In this document: piece by piece, positions 25,858 through 33,573 of the stretch | Layout of the letters: every line of letters starts with the position of its first letter | Numbering within the stretch: the stretch's first letter is position 1 | DNA from: Planctomycetota bacterium | GTDB lineage: Bacteria; Planctomycetota; UBA8742; UBA2392 | Direction: 5' to 3' | Length of the DNA stretch: 64,000 nt | Assembly: GCA_019636195.1 (NCBI GenBank) | Contig: JAHBYA010000004.1 | Location: forward strand, 248,001-312,000 | Made by a program: the position numbers and the translations under genes | Notes under the pieces: model-generated | The model's database searches: none | Seen by the model: only the letters and a program-made list of their open reading frames with translations | What the model was told of the DNA's origin: nothing

Positions 25858-26567
25858 GGCGCAAAGCAGGACGCGTGGAAGTCATTGCCCATCGCGGATC
25901 AGGCGGGCCGGAAAACACGCTGTCTGCCTTTCGCCGCGCCAGGCAGTTCGGCGCCGACTGGTTTGAGTGCGACGTGCGGCTGTGCGCAAGCGGCGAGGCG
26001 GTGGTGATCCATGACCGTGGCGTAGGCCGCACCACCGGCGGCAAGGGCCGCGTCGAAGAGATGACGCTGCACCAGCTGCGGCGTCTGGACGCGGGCGGCG
26101 GCGAGCGCATCCCGACATTGCGGCAGGCCCTGGCGCTGGCCAGCCGCCGCTTCGGCGCCTATGTCGAAGCGAAAGTTCAAGGCAACGCACGGGCCTTGGC
26201 CGGTGCCGTGGTCGCCCAAGTGCGGCAGGCACGCGGGCGTGTGGTCGTGCAATCGTTCGACACAGGCTTTCTGGAAGCAGCGGCGCAGCTTGCGCCCACG
26301 TTGCCGCTGGAGTTGCTGGTCAGCACGCGCCCCGGGCGCGGCTGGCAACGGGCGATTGAGTTTGCAGTGGACCATGGCCTGCGCGGCATCAACCTGAGCC
26401 AGCGCACAGCCACGCGCAGTCTTGTCGCGCAAATCCACGATGCCGGTCTGCGCTGCGCGGTGTACACAGTGAATGACGTCAAGGGCGTGCGCAAACTGGC
26501 GGCCTGGGGCGTGAACGGGCTGATCACAGACGACGTTCATCTGTGTCGCGAAGTGCTGGGCGCTTAG
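25845..26567 (+). CDS. Glycerophosphodiester phosphodiesterase family protein
   Basis: The GDPD fold hydrolyses glycerophosphodiesters to glycerol-3-phosphate and an alcohol. The 240-residue protein has the catalytic HRG followed by PENTLSAFRRA, the metal ligands in FECDVRL and the second catalytic His in VVIHDRG, and ends with YTVND and GLITDD, all typical of the UgpQ/GlpQ group. There is no signal peptide, so a cytosolic role in phospholipid turnover is likely. It overlaps the TIGR03545-like gene by 13 bases, forming a three-gene envelope-lipid operon. Confidence 0.92.
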   Translation: MGKVGRKAGRVEVIAHRGSGGPENTLSAFRRARQFGADWFECDVRLCASGEAVVIHDRGVGRTTGGKGRVEEMTLHQLRRLDAGGGERIPTLRQALALASRRFGAYVEAKVQGNARALAGAVVAQVRQARGRVVVQSFDTGFLEAAAQLAPTLPLELLVSTRPGRGWQRAIEFAVDHGLRGINLSQRTATRSLVAQIHDAGLRCAVYTVNDVKGVRKLAAWGVNGLITDDVHLCREVLGA

Positions 26568-26580
26568 CGCCGCCGTAGAG

Positions 26581-26664
26581 TGGCGGAGGGCAGAGGAATC
26601 GAACCCCTATCCGCAGATAGCCCGGTTTTCAAGACCGGTTGCCCGCCATTGGGCGCTACCCTCC
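26581..26664 (-). tRNA. tRNA-Ser (UGA), CCA encoded
   Basis: Acceptor GGAGGGT/GCCCTCC (one G-U), anticodon stem CCGGT/ACCGG with loop CTTGAAA (anticodon TGA), a variable arm of about 13 bases and T-loop TTCGATT; discriminator G then CCA. The D-arm (GCCC-AATGGC-GGGC) is compact, and position 8 is A instead of the usual T, so this gene is a little abnormal. It converges on the glycerophosphodiesterase gene. Confidence 0.85.
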
Positions 26665-26712
26665 GCGATTTGATGCGGTCGCCCCGTGCCGACTGGCTAC
26701 ACGCGCGTCCAG

Positions 26713-26766
26713 CCCCGGACGCCAGTCCGGGGTTCGAGGCAAGGGCCCGGCACTGGCGTGCCGGGC
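26713..26766. repeat. Two palindromes between tRNA genes
   Basis: CCCCGGAC-GCCA-GTCCGGGG (26713-26732) and GCCCGGCAC-TGGC-GTGCCGGGC (26745-26766). The second has the same arms as the palindrome at 30548-30573. Confidence 0.7.
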
Positions 26767-26806
26767 TGGAGGCAGGTGCATACAGACATGCACGTGCTGT
26801 AGAACT

Positions 26807-26988
26807 TGGTGCATGGGGTGGGATTCGAACCTCAAAACAGTCCCGTGGACTGTTTTGACCGCGCAGCAGCCCGCCCAAAGCTCGCGCTGCGGCGCGAGCG
26901 ACGGCGGGCGTAAGCGAAGCGGCCGCTCGACCGCCCTCGATCGACGAACGCCAACACAGATTCTGGTGCATGGGGTGGGATTCGAACC
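26807..26988 (-). mobile_element. Duplicated tRNA 3' end bounding a 132-base remnant
   Basis: The 25 bases at 26964-26988, which are the T-arm, acceptor and CCA end of the UAG tRNA, occur again exactly at 26807-26831. The stretch between holds a perfect 12-bp hairpin (TCAAAACAGTCC with loop CGT, 26832-26858) and a second GC hairpin near 26880, but no gene. The layout (intact tRNA, insert, displaced 3' end) is that left by a site-specific integrase. I infer a collapsed integrated element. No integrase is present. Confidence 0.55.
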
Positions 26989-27041
26989 CACACTGTCCTG
27001 CTTCTAAGGCAGGTGCCTCCTTCCGGTTGGGCTACCCATGC
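26964..27041 (-). tRNA. tRNA with anticodon UAG (nominal Leu), short variable loop
   Basis: Acceptor GCATGGG/CCCATGC, D-stem GCC/GGC, anticodon stem CCTGC/GCAGG with loop CTTAGAA (anticodon TAG, reading CUA), a five-base variable region, T-stem GTGGG/CCCAC with loop TTCGAAT, discriminator A, CCA encoded. By anticodon it is tRNA-Leu, but bacterial tRNA-Leu normally has a long variable arm, which is missing here. Its charging identity is therefore uncertain. Confidence 0.75.
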
Positions 27042-27120
27042 ATGAAGTTTTCTTGCGCGTCCGGCCCAGGCCGCCGGTCGGGGCCGGACGCGCGTCACTG
27101 GTTGTCGATTGTCAAAGAAC

Positions 27121-27147
27121 AAAAAAACCGCCGCGTGATGGCGGCGG
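27121..27147 (-). terminator. Strong Rho-independent terminator of the 22-codon unit
   Basis: On the minus strand CCGCCGC-CATCAC-GCGGCGG (27147-27128) is followed by seven T. It lies 21 bases after the stop of the tiny ORF and would also stop read-through from topA. Confidence 0.9.
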
Positions 27148-27168
27148 GCGTTGCGGGCGTGCACAGCA

Positions 27169-27237
27169 TCAGCCCATGTCGCCACAGCCGCCTTCACAAA
27201 GGCCGGACAGCAACGAGTATGAGCTAATCTTCATCAT
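27169..27237 (-). CDS. Possible 22-residue peptide or leader ORF
   Basis: A minus-strand ATG-ATG start at 27237/27234 is preceded at six bases by GAGGTG and opens a 22-codon frame ending TGA. The peptide begins MMKISSYSLL and ends CEGGCGDMG, with two Cys. A consensus-like promoter lies just upstream and a strong terminator just downstream, so the unit would yield a transcript of about 130 nt. It could be a secreted or regulatory micropeptide, a leader peptide or a small RNA with an incidental frame. No homologue is recognised. The remainder of 27042-27371 has no other gene. Confidence 0.4.
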   Translation of the reverse strand: MMKISSYSLLSGLCEGGCGDMG

Positions 27238-27256
27238 GGCAATCACCTCACCCTGC

Positions 27257-27285
27257 ACTTTACACGTCAAGAGTTGACGCGTCAA
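27257..27285 (-). promoter_or_regulatory. Promoter with overlapping 12-bp palindrome
   Basis: On the minus strand TTGACG (27285-27280), 17 bases, TAAAGT (27262-27257). The -35 box is half of the perfect palindrome TTGACGCGTCAA (27274-27285), an operator-like arrangement. The same palindrome recurs at 43112-43123 and 55445-55456. Confidence 0.6.
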
Positions 27286-27371
27286 GACTAAAACGTGGCA
27301 ACACGCCGATTGGTTTCGGGACTTTTTTCGGGTCAGTGACGGTAGCGTACACTCGGCCCTGGCGGGCCGGG

Positions 27372-30020
27372 CTAGACCAGGGCTTCGGCGTCGGGGGTGT
27401 CGGCTTGCTCGGCTTCGGGCGGTTTGCCGGTTTCGGCGGCTTCCGCTTCACGCAGCGTCTTTTCCTTCTCGTAGCGGGCCTGCGCCTCGGCCACCGCCGC
27501 CGGGTCCTGCTTGAGTTTGCCCTCGGCAATCGCCTCGCGCGCCTTGGCCGGGTTGAAGGTGTTCTTGCAGTCCGGATAGCCGCTGCAACCGATGAACGGC
27601 CGCCCCCTGAAGTAGCGCACGTTCATCGCCTTGCCGCACAGGTCGCAACTCAGGCCGGCGAACTCGATTTCGGTCTTGAGCTGCTTGAGGCTCTTTTCGC
27701 TGTCCAGGTTGCGCGTGCCGCGGCAGGCCGGGAATGTGCTGCAACCCAAAAACGGTCCGCGCCGGCTCATGCGCACCACCAGCTCTTTGCCGCACAGCGG
27801 GCACTCAAGGTCTTCCTTGTCCACGCGCAGGATCTTGCCTTCCTTGTTCAGCGGGATCGTGCCCTTGCAGTCAGGAAACTTCGTACAGCCGTAAAACTTC
27901 CCGAAGCGGCTCCAGCGCTCGATCATATCGCTGCCGCAAATCGGGCACGGCACGGGGTTGCCCTGTTCGTCCAGCGCGGGCTTGCCCTTGACCTTCTCGA
28001 TCTTCTGTTCCGCCTCGGCCAGTTCTTCTTCAAAGATGGCGTAGAAGTTGCGCAGCACTTCCACCCAATCCAGCTCGCCTTCCTCAATCTTGTCGAGCTG
28101 CGCCTCCATCTTGCTGGTGAAGTCGGTCTGCATGATGCGCGCAAAGTTGTTCACCAGCATGTCGTTGACCATCATGCCCAGGTCCGTCGCGAACAGGCGG
28201 CGGCTTTCGCTGCGCACATAAAAGCGGTCCTGGATCGTGCCGATGATGCTGGCGTATGTGCTGGGCCGGCCGATGCCTTCCTTTTCCAGCGTCTTGACCA
28301 GGCTCGCTTCACTGAAGCGCGGCGGCGGCTGGGTAAAGTGCTGGTCCGGCTGTACGCGGTGCTCAACCAGCTTCTCGCCCTCTGCCAGCGCGGGCAGCAA
28401 CTGTTCGTTCTTGTCCAGCTTGATGCCGCTGACGCGGGCGTGGCCGTCAAAGGCCAGCCGCCGGCCGCTTACCCGGAACAGGGCGTCGCCCGCGGTGATG
28501 TCGATGCTGGTGACTTCATAGACCGCGGGCTGCATCTGGCAGGCGACAAAGCGTTCCCAGATCAGCGTGTAAAGCCGAAGCTGGTCGCGCTCAAGGTACT
28601 TGGCCACGCTGTCGGGCGTGCGCGCGACGCTGGTCGGGCGGATGGCTTCGTGGGCGGCCTGGGCCTTGTTGCTGCTTTTGTAGAAGTTCGGCTTCTCGGG
28701 CAGGTACTTTTCGCCGAACTCGCGCTGGATCAACTCGCGCGCGTCGGCCACGGCAAAGTCCGACAGGTGAAAGCTGTCGGTGCGCATGTACGTGATCAGG
28801 CCGGTCGGCCCGTCTTCGCCGATTTCGGCGCCTTCGTACAGCCGCTGGGCCATCTGCATCGTCTTGCGCGCGCCAAAGCCCAGGCGCGTGCTGGCGGCCT
28901 GCTGAAGCGTTGAAGTAATGAAAGGCGGCTTGGGCCGGTCGCGGCGTTCTTTGGTTTCGACCTTGCTTACGGAAAAGGGCTTGCCCTGCACGTCATTGAG
29001 CAATGCGTCCACCGCTGCGCGGTCGGGCAGTTCGGGTTTCTCGCCCTTGTACTGCTTCAAGTCGGCGTAAAAGACGCCCTTGGGCAGCACCGGCTTTTCG
29101 ACGGGCGCCTTGGGAGTGTCGTCGGCGCTCAGGTCTTCTTCTTCACTGTCGATCTTGTCACCCGCGCTTTCTTCTTCGCGGGTGGTGCCGTGATAGAAGC
29201 TCAGAAAGCGCTCAAGCTGCTCAAGGCCGGCGCCTGCCAGCTTTTCCTTTCCCAGAAACGCCGTGACGGTCCAGTATTCGTCGGGCTTGAACGCCATGAT
29301 TTCGCGTTCGCGCTCAACGATCAAGCGCAGCGCCACGCTTTGCACGCGCCCGGCGCTGAGCCCGCGAAACACCTTGCGCCACAGCAGCGGGCTGATCTTG
29401 TAGCCCACCAGCCGGTCCAGCACACGCCGCGCCTGCTGCGCGTTGACCAGGTTGGCCGCGATTTCACGCGGGTGTTCAAAGGCATGCTGGATGGCCTTCT
29501 TGGTGATTTCATTGAAGGTGACTCGCTTGGCGCGTTCGTCTTCAATGTTCAGCGCTTCCTTTAAGTGCCAGGCAATCGCTTCGCCTTCGCGGTCAGGGTC
29601 GGGCGCGAGATAGACGGTCTTGGCGGCGTCGGCGGCGCTGCGCAGCTCTTTGATGATGTCCTTCTTGCCGCGGATCGTCAGGTACTGCGGCGCGAAGTCT
29701 TTCTCTACATCAATGCCGAGCTTGCTTTTGGGCAGGTCGCGCACGTGTCCGACGCTGGCCTTGACCACGTACCCGTTGCCGAGGTAGCGGTTGATGGTCT
29801 TGGCCTTGGCGGGCGACTCCACGATCACCAGCGGCCGGCCCCGTCGGGCGGCCTTGGCGCCGGGCTTCTTTTTCGACTTCGCTTTGGCTTTCTTTTTTGG
29901 CTTGGCCTCGGGCACAGCCTCGCCCGCGACCGCGGCGGCCTTTTTTGAGGCCTTCTTTGCCGCTGCTCGTGCGGGCTTGGCGGGCTTTTCTTCGGGCGGC
30001 TGTGCGTCGGCCTGGTCCAT
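27372..30020 (-). CDS. topA: DNA topoisomerase I (type IA)
   Basis: TopA relaxes negative supercoils through a 5'-phosphotyrosine intermediate. The 882-residue protein starts with a Lys/Ala-rich tail (about 1-62) and then the TOPRIM domain (LVIVESPAKAKTINRYLG, and DPDREGEAIAWHL near 135), the RGLSAGRVQSVALRLI block, the active-site segment TYMRTDSFHLSD, and three C-terminal zinc fingers (CPICGS, CPLCGK, CDLCGK, each closed by a C-x-x-[FY]-P-x-C type pair). It ends in a charged tail. The basic N-terminal extension, like a histone H1 tail, is notable. It is upstream of the tiny terminator-bounded unit. Confidence 0.97.
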   Translation of the reverse strand: MDQADAQPPEEKPAKPARAAAKKASKKAAAVAGEAVPEAKPKKKAKAKSKKKPGAKAARRGRPLVIVESPAKAKTINRYLGNGYVVKASVGHVRDLPKSKLGIDVEKDFAPQYLTIRGKKDIIKELRSAADAAKTVYLAPDPDREGEAIAWHLKEALNIEDERAKRVTFNEITKKAIQHAFEHPREIAANLVNAQQARRVLDRLVGYKISPLLWRKVFRGLSAGRVQSVALRLIVEREREIMAFKPDEYWTVTAFLGKEKLAGAGLEQLERFLSFYHGTTREEESAGDKIDSEEEDLSADDTPKAPVEKPVLPKGVFYADLKQYKGEKPELPDRAAVDALLNDVQGKPFSVSKVETKERRDRPKPPFITSTLQQAASTRLGFGARKTMQMAQRLYEGAEIGEDGPTGLITYMRTDSFHLSDFAVADARELIQREFGEKYLPEKPNFYKSSNKAQAAHEAIRPTSVARTPDSVAKYLERDQLRLYTLIWERFVACQMQPAVYEVTSIDITAGDALFRVSGRRLAFDGHARVSGIKLDKNEQLLPALAEGEKLVEHRVQPDQHFTQPPPRFSEASLVKTLEKEGIGRPSTYASIIGTIQDRFYVRSESRRLFATDLGMMVNDMLVNNFARIMQTDFTSKMEAQLDKIEEGELDWVEVLRNFYAIFEEELAEAEQKIEKVKGKPALDEQGNPVPCPICGSDMIERWSRFGKFYGCTKFPDCKGTIPLNKEGKILRVDKEDLECPLCGKELVVRMSRRGPFLGCSTFPACRGTRNLDSEKSLKQLKTEIEFAGLSCDLCGKAMNVRYFRGRPFIGCSGYPDCKNTFNPAKAREAIAEGKLKQDPAAVAEAQARYEKEKTLREAEAAETGKPPEAEQADTPDAEALV

Positions 30021-30068
30021 GGGGGCGGAATGATAAGCAGAGTTTTAACCCCGTGTCAAACAGGGGTC

Positions 30069-30518
30069 TTACTCGCTTTCGTCGCGATCGGGCTCAGAAG
30101 GCCTATTTTCAGGGCCTTTGCGGGCGTTGAAAAATCCCTGCAGGATCATCTGGGCGGCCACCGCGTGCACGCGCTGTTTGCGCTCGTGGGGTTTAAGGCC
30201 GCCTTCGATCAATTTGCCCTCGGCGTCCCAGCTGGAAAGGCGTTCATCGAACAGCTCGACGGGCAAATCGCTGTGCGCGGCAAGGCGCGCGGCGAAGTCG
30301 CGGCACAGCTTGGCGGCCTTGCCCTCGCTGCCGTTCATGTGGATCGGCAGTCCCACCACAAAGCCCGCCGCGCCTTCATCGGTCGCCAGCTTGCGCAACG
30401 CATCCAGCAGTTTGCTTTCGGGCCTGGCGTCCAGCGCGTTCAGCGGAAAGCACATCGACTCGTCGCCGATGGCCACGCCGACGTACTTGCTGCCAAAATC
30501 AACACCTATCCAACGCAT
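30069..30518 (-). CDS. ruvX: RuvX/YqgF family Holliday junction resolvase
   Basis: The 149-residue RNase H-like protein has the first catalytic motif GVDFGSKYVGVAIGD, the middle VVGLPIHMNG, and ELFDERLSSWDAE. The family resolves Holliday junctions in vitro and acts in pre-16S rRNA 5'-end processing. Length is typical. It lies between the guanylyltransferase gene and topA on the same strand. The C-terminal tail is acidic. Confidence 0.93.
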   Translation of the reverse strand: MRWIGVDFGSKYVGVAIGDESMCFPLNALDARPESKLLDALRKLATDEGAAGFVVGLPIHMNGSEGKAAKLCRDFAARLAAHSDLPVELFDERLSSWDAEGKLIEGGLKPHERKQRVHAVAAQMILQGFFNARKGPENRPSEPDRDESE

Positions 30519-30547
30519 GTTTTCCTGCCGAAAGTTTGCTCTGCGTC

Positions 30548-30573
30548 CAGCCCGGCACGCAAGTGCCGGGCTG
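30548..30573. repeat. Palindrome upstream of ruvX
   Basis: A perfect 11-bp stem CAGCCCGGCAC (30548-30558) and GTGCCGGGCTG (30563-30573) with loop GCAA. The arms match the palindrome at 26745-26766. No T-tract follows, so a repetitive-element role is as likely as termination. Confidence 0.7.
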
Positions 30574-30584
30574 AAAGCGGGCAG

Positions 30585-31598
30585 TCACTGACGTGGCGTG
30601 CCGGCCTTCTTTACTTCGTGGCCGTGGCCCTGCTTCAGTACCAGCACTTTGCCGTCGCTGACGACGACGTACAGGTTTGATTCGCCCACCACGACAATCT
30701 CGGCGCCGAAGCCGCGGTTGTTGGCGCCGCCGACGGTCTGCACTTCGCTGCCCTGTTGCGGCAGGCGTTTGAACAGCGCGTCCCATGTGCCGATGTCATC
30801 GAACTCGGCCGCCAGTTCAACGACCCTCAGGTTCTGCGCCTTCTCGATCAGCCCGTAGTCAATGCTGACGCTTTCCAGCCCCTCATAGTCCGACTCGCTG
30901 ACGCCCGTGCCCGCCAGCCGCGCGCTGTGCGCCGGCATATGGCGCTGCAGCTCGGCTTCAAACGCGGGCACGTTGAAAAGGAAGCATCCCGCATTCCACA
31001 GCCAGCCCTGCTGCACCATCGAGTCGGCATCGGCCCCGGGCTTTTCACGAAACGAACTCACGGCGCGCACGCCCGGCGCCACCTGCGGGCCCGGTTGAAT
31101 GTAGCCGAAGCCGCCCTCAGGGCGGGCGGGCTGTATGCCGAACACGTGGATATGCTCGCGCGCGTCCTGCGCGGCGCGGGCGCGCTTGACGCCGGCGGCC
31201 AGCGCGTCAACCGGCTCGATCAACTGGTCGGCGGGCAGCACCATCACCCAGGCCTCGGGGTCGATGGCGGCGATGCGCCGCACACCCAGGGCAATCGCCG
31301 CCGCGGTGTCGCGGCGCGCGGGCTCAATGACCAGGTTGGCGCGCGGAAGGCCCGGCAGCGCCTCAGGAAACAGGTGGGCCTGCATGGCGCCCGTGACCAG
31401 ATAGACCCGTTCAGCATCCGTGGTCGCCAGCGCGCGCTGCCATGCCAGCTCAAGCAGTGTGTACTCGCCGACGCGCAGCAGGTACTTGGGGTGTTCATCG
31501 CCCGAAGCGGGCCAGAAGCGCGACGACGCGCCGCCCGCCAGTATCAGGGCGTAAACCGCGCGCGGGTTGCGGCGCTCAGTGCCTGCCGGGTCAGCCAT
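30585..31598 (-). CDS. manC: Mannose-1-phosphate guanylyltransferase
   Basis: This enzyme makes GDP-mannose from GTP and mannose-1-phosphate for glycan synthesis. The 337-residue protein is the nucleotidyltransferase domain only, with the signature region ALILAGGASSRFWPAS (canonical GGSGTRLWP altered to GGASSRFWP), PKYLL, IEPARRDTAAAIALG, VLPADQLI, FREKP and WNAGCFLF. It lacks the isomerase domain of the bifunctional type. The last 50 residues (VGESNLYVVVSDGKVLVLKQ) are a beta-rich tail usual in this group. Confidence 0.92.
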   Translation of the reverse strand: MADPAGTERRNPRAVYALILAGGASSRFWPASGDEHPKYLLRVGEYTLLELAWQRALATTDAERVYLVTGAMQAHLFPEALPGLPRANLVIEPARRDTAAAIALGVRRIAAIDPEAWVMVLPADQLIEPVDALAAGVKRARAAQDAREHIHVFGIQPARPEGGFGYIQPGPQVAPGVRAVSSFREKPGADADSMVQQGWLWNAGCFLFNVPAFEAELQRHMPAHSARLAGTGVSESDYEGLESVSIDYGLIEKAQNLRVVELAAEFDDIGTWDALFKRLPQQGSEVQTVGGANNRGFGAEIVVVGESNLYVVVSDGKVLVLKQGHGHEVKKAGTPRQ

Positions 31599-31655
31599 TC
31601 AATGATCATGTTGAAAGGCGGGGGGTTTCGCAACGGATGGTCATCGGCGGAGTTT

Positions 31656-32006
31656 TCAAGTTTCATCGACGGGGAACCGCTCGAGCAGGCTGTTGACGGC
31701 CTCAGTTAGTGCAGGCAAGTCGGCTTCCATTACGTTCCAAAGGTACTCAATGTCGATTGTCGAGTAGGCGTGAATCAGAATGTCGCGAAAGCCCTTGATC
31801 CCGCGCCAGTCAATGTGCGGCGCCAGGTCAAGCACGGCACCTGGCAATTGCTTGGCTGCTTCGCCGATCACTTCGTAGTTTCTGATCGCGGCGTCCTGCA
31901 TCAGCTCGTTTGCCAGAAACGCTTCTTTGCCCATTGCAGCGCATTGCTGCAGCTTGCGCGCACAGTCCTGAATGTGTCGCAGTTACACACCGGGCTGCTT
32001 GTTCAT
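31656..32006 (-). pseudogene. hepT: HepT-type toxin with in-frame TAA at codon 8
   Basis: The ATG at 32006 overlaps the stop of the preceding nucleotidyltransferase gene (ATGA), as usual in MntA-HepT pairs, and codes MNKQPGV. A TAA at 31985-31983 interrupts, and the same frame then continues LRHIQDCARKLQQ... to a stop at 31656. Homologues typically have a Tyr-Leu-Arg sequence there, so one base change of a Tyr codon explains it. The distal part keeps the RNase motif R-x4-H-x-Y (R74, H79, Y81 of the restored 116-residue frame). Translation might restart at ATG 31934, giving 92 residues without the first helix. Either inactivated toxin or sequencing error. Confidence 0.75.
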
Positions 32007-32290
32007 ATCGGCTGGGCCTCCCGCAGCACGCGTTTCCGAATCCACTTGGAAATGCCGCCCTCTGCAACAAGATCCACGCGCCGACCAAGCAGCTCTTCCA
32101 GATCAAGCTTCAGATTTACGAAGTCCAGCAGCGACCGGTCAGTGTCAAGCTGCACCAGAAAATCTACATCAATTTCCGGGCCATCCTCGCCGCGGGCCAC
32201 GGACCCGAACAGCCGAATGCGCACCGCGCCGTGCTTGCTGGCAAGGGCTTGAATCTCATCACGCAGCTCGTGGATGCGATCACGCAGCAT
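32003..32290 (-). CDS. mntA: MntA-type nucleotidyltransferase antitoxin
   Basis: The 95-residue minimal nucleotidyltransferase shows the signature RLFGSVARGEDGPEIDVDFL (GS, ten residues, DxD) with both metal-binding Asp. In studied MntA-HepT systems this enzyme adenylylates the Tyr of the HepT motif and so neutralises it. The antitoxin-first order and ATGA overlap are typical. The pair lies immediately downstream of leuB and could be read from its promoter. Confidence 0.88.
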   Translation of the reverse strand: MLRDRIHELRDEIQALASKHGAVRIRLFGSVARGEDGPEIDVDFLVQLDTDRSLLDFVNLKLDLEELLGRRVDLVAEGGISKWIRKRVLREAQPI

Positions 32291-32312
32291 TCAAGGATTC
32301 TAGCACGACGCG

Positions 32313-33392
32313 TCACAGCGCCGCCAGCACTGCTTCGCCCATCTCGCGCGTGCCCACCAGCTTTTCGCCGCTCGCGCCGCGGGCGATGTCGGCTGTGCGG
32401 TAGCCTTTGTCCAGTGCATTAGCCACGGCGTCGTCAATTGCCTTGCCGATGTCGGGGCGCTTTGCCGCGTGCGTGAACAGCATGCCCGCGGTCAGGATCA
32501 TCGCCAGCGGATTGGCCTTGCCCTTGCCCGCGATGTCGGGGGCGCTGCCGTGCACGGGCTCAAACAGCGGCGTGCCGGTGCCCAGGCTGGCGCTGGGCAG
32601 CATGCCCAGGCTGCCCGTAATCTGCGCGCCGATGTCGCTTAAAATATCCCCGAACATGTTGCCCGCGACTATCACGTCAAACTGCTTGGGCGCGGCCACA
32701 AGCTGCATGCAGCAGTTATCGACAAACACGTGTTTCAGGCCAACGTCGGCGTAATTCTTGTCGCGGTACTTCTGGATGGTCTCGCGCCACAGCTGCATGC
32801 TTTCCAGGGCGTTGGCCTTGTCGGCGCTGTGCACGCTGTTGCGGCGCTGCTTTGCGGCCTCAAAGGCTACCTTGCCGATACGCTCTACTTCCCAGGCGTG
32901 GTACTTCATGGTGTTGACGCCGTAGCGGCCCTTATCGTCCTCGAAGTAGCCGCGAGGCTCTGCAAAGTACAGCCCCCCCACCAGCTCGCGCACAATCAGG
33001 ATGTCCGCACCGTCAATGATCTCGCGGCGCAGGGGGCTGGCATCCAGCAGCGCGGGAACCGGCTTCACGGGCCGCAGGTTGGCGTAAAGCTCAAACGTCT
33101 TGCGCAGCACCAGCTTGGCGCGTTCCGGGCGCTCGGCGGGCGGGGCGTTGTCCCAGCGCGGGTCGCCGAAGGGGCCGCACAAAATCGCGTCACTGGCCTT
33201 GCACAGCGCCAGCGTCTCATCCGGCAGCGGCGGCAGGCCAAGGTCAACCGCGGCGGCCGCCGCCGGCTTGGTGTCGTACTCCAGCTTGATGTCGAACTTT
33301 GCCGCCGCGGCCTTCATTACAGCCACGGCTGTGTCGGTGATTTCCGGGCCGATGCCGTCACCCGGGATGACTGCTACCTTGAGTACTGTCAT
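32313..33392 (-). CDS. leuB: 3-isopropylmalate dehydrogenase
   Basis: LeuB performs the oxidative decarboxylation step of leucine synthesis. The 359-residue protein has the N-terminal VAVIPGDGIGPEIT, RPVKPVPALLDASPL, RELVGGLYFAEPRG (family LTGGIYFG), the signature NMFGDILSDIGAQITGSLGM and FEPVHGSAPDIAGKGKANP. The ATG at 33392 has GGAG six bases upstream. The frame above it (to 33506) has no family match. No other leucine gene is adjacent. Confidence 0.96.
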   Translation of the reverse strand: MTVLKVAVIPGDGIGPEITDTAVAVMKAAAAKFDIKLEYDTKPAAAAAVDLGLPPLPDETLALCKASDAILCGPFGDPRWDNAPPAERPERAKLVLRKTFELYANLRPVKPVPALLDASPLRREIIDGADILIVRELVGGLYFAEPRGYFEDDKGRYGVNTMKYHAWEVERIGKVAFEAAKQRRNSVHSADKANALESMQLWRETIQKYRDKNYADVGLKHVFVDNCCMQLVAAPKQFDVIVAGNMFGDILSDIGAQITGSLGMLPSASLGTGTPLFEPVHGSAPDIAGKGKANPLAMILTAGMLFTHAAKRPDIGKAIDDAVANALDKGYRTADIARGASGEKLVGTREMGEAVLAAL

Positions 33393-33561
33393 TCGCTGCT
33401 CCACATTGCCGGTTTCGCGCGCCCAGACACCGAATTCGCCAAACTCATTGCCAGCCAGCGGGTTGCCGCTGCTGTATGTTTCTTCGCGGGTGCGCTTGAT
33501 GCTCATGCGCCAACATTAGCTTGAGGCCCTGCCCGTGGAAGGCATTGCGCCCGCAAGACGT

Positions 33562-33567
33562 TACAAT
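33562..33567 (+). promoter_or_regulatory. -10 box placing the start codon at +1 (leaderless)
   Basis: TACAAT ends six bases before the ATG of the M48 peptidase gene, and no ribosome-binding site precedes the ATG. The same spacing occurs at 44446-44451. No clear -35 box is seen. Confidence 0.4.
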
Positions 33568-33573
33568 CGTGGC

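Noticed and set aside
26581..26664. Selenocysteine tRNA
   Set aside because: The anticodon is TGA, not TCA, the acceptor and T-stems are 7 and 5 bp, and no selenoprotein or sel gene is seen.
31983..31985. Reassigned or read-through TAA
   Set aside because: TAA ends normal genes here, for example rpoC and rplA, and no tRNA with anticodon UUA of suppressor type is visible, so simple inactivation is the better reading.
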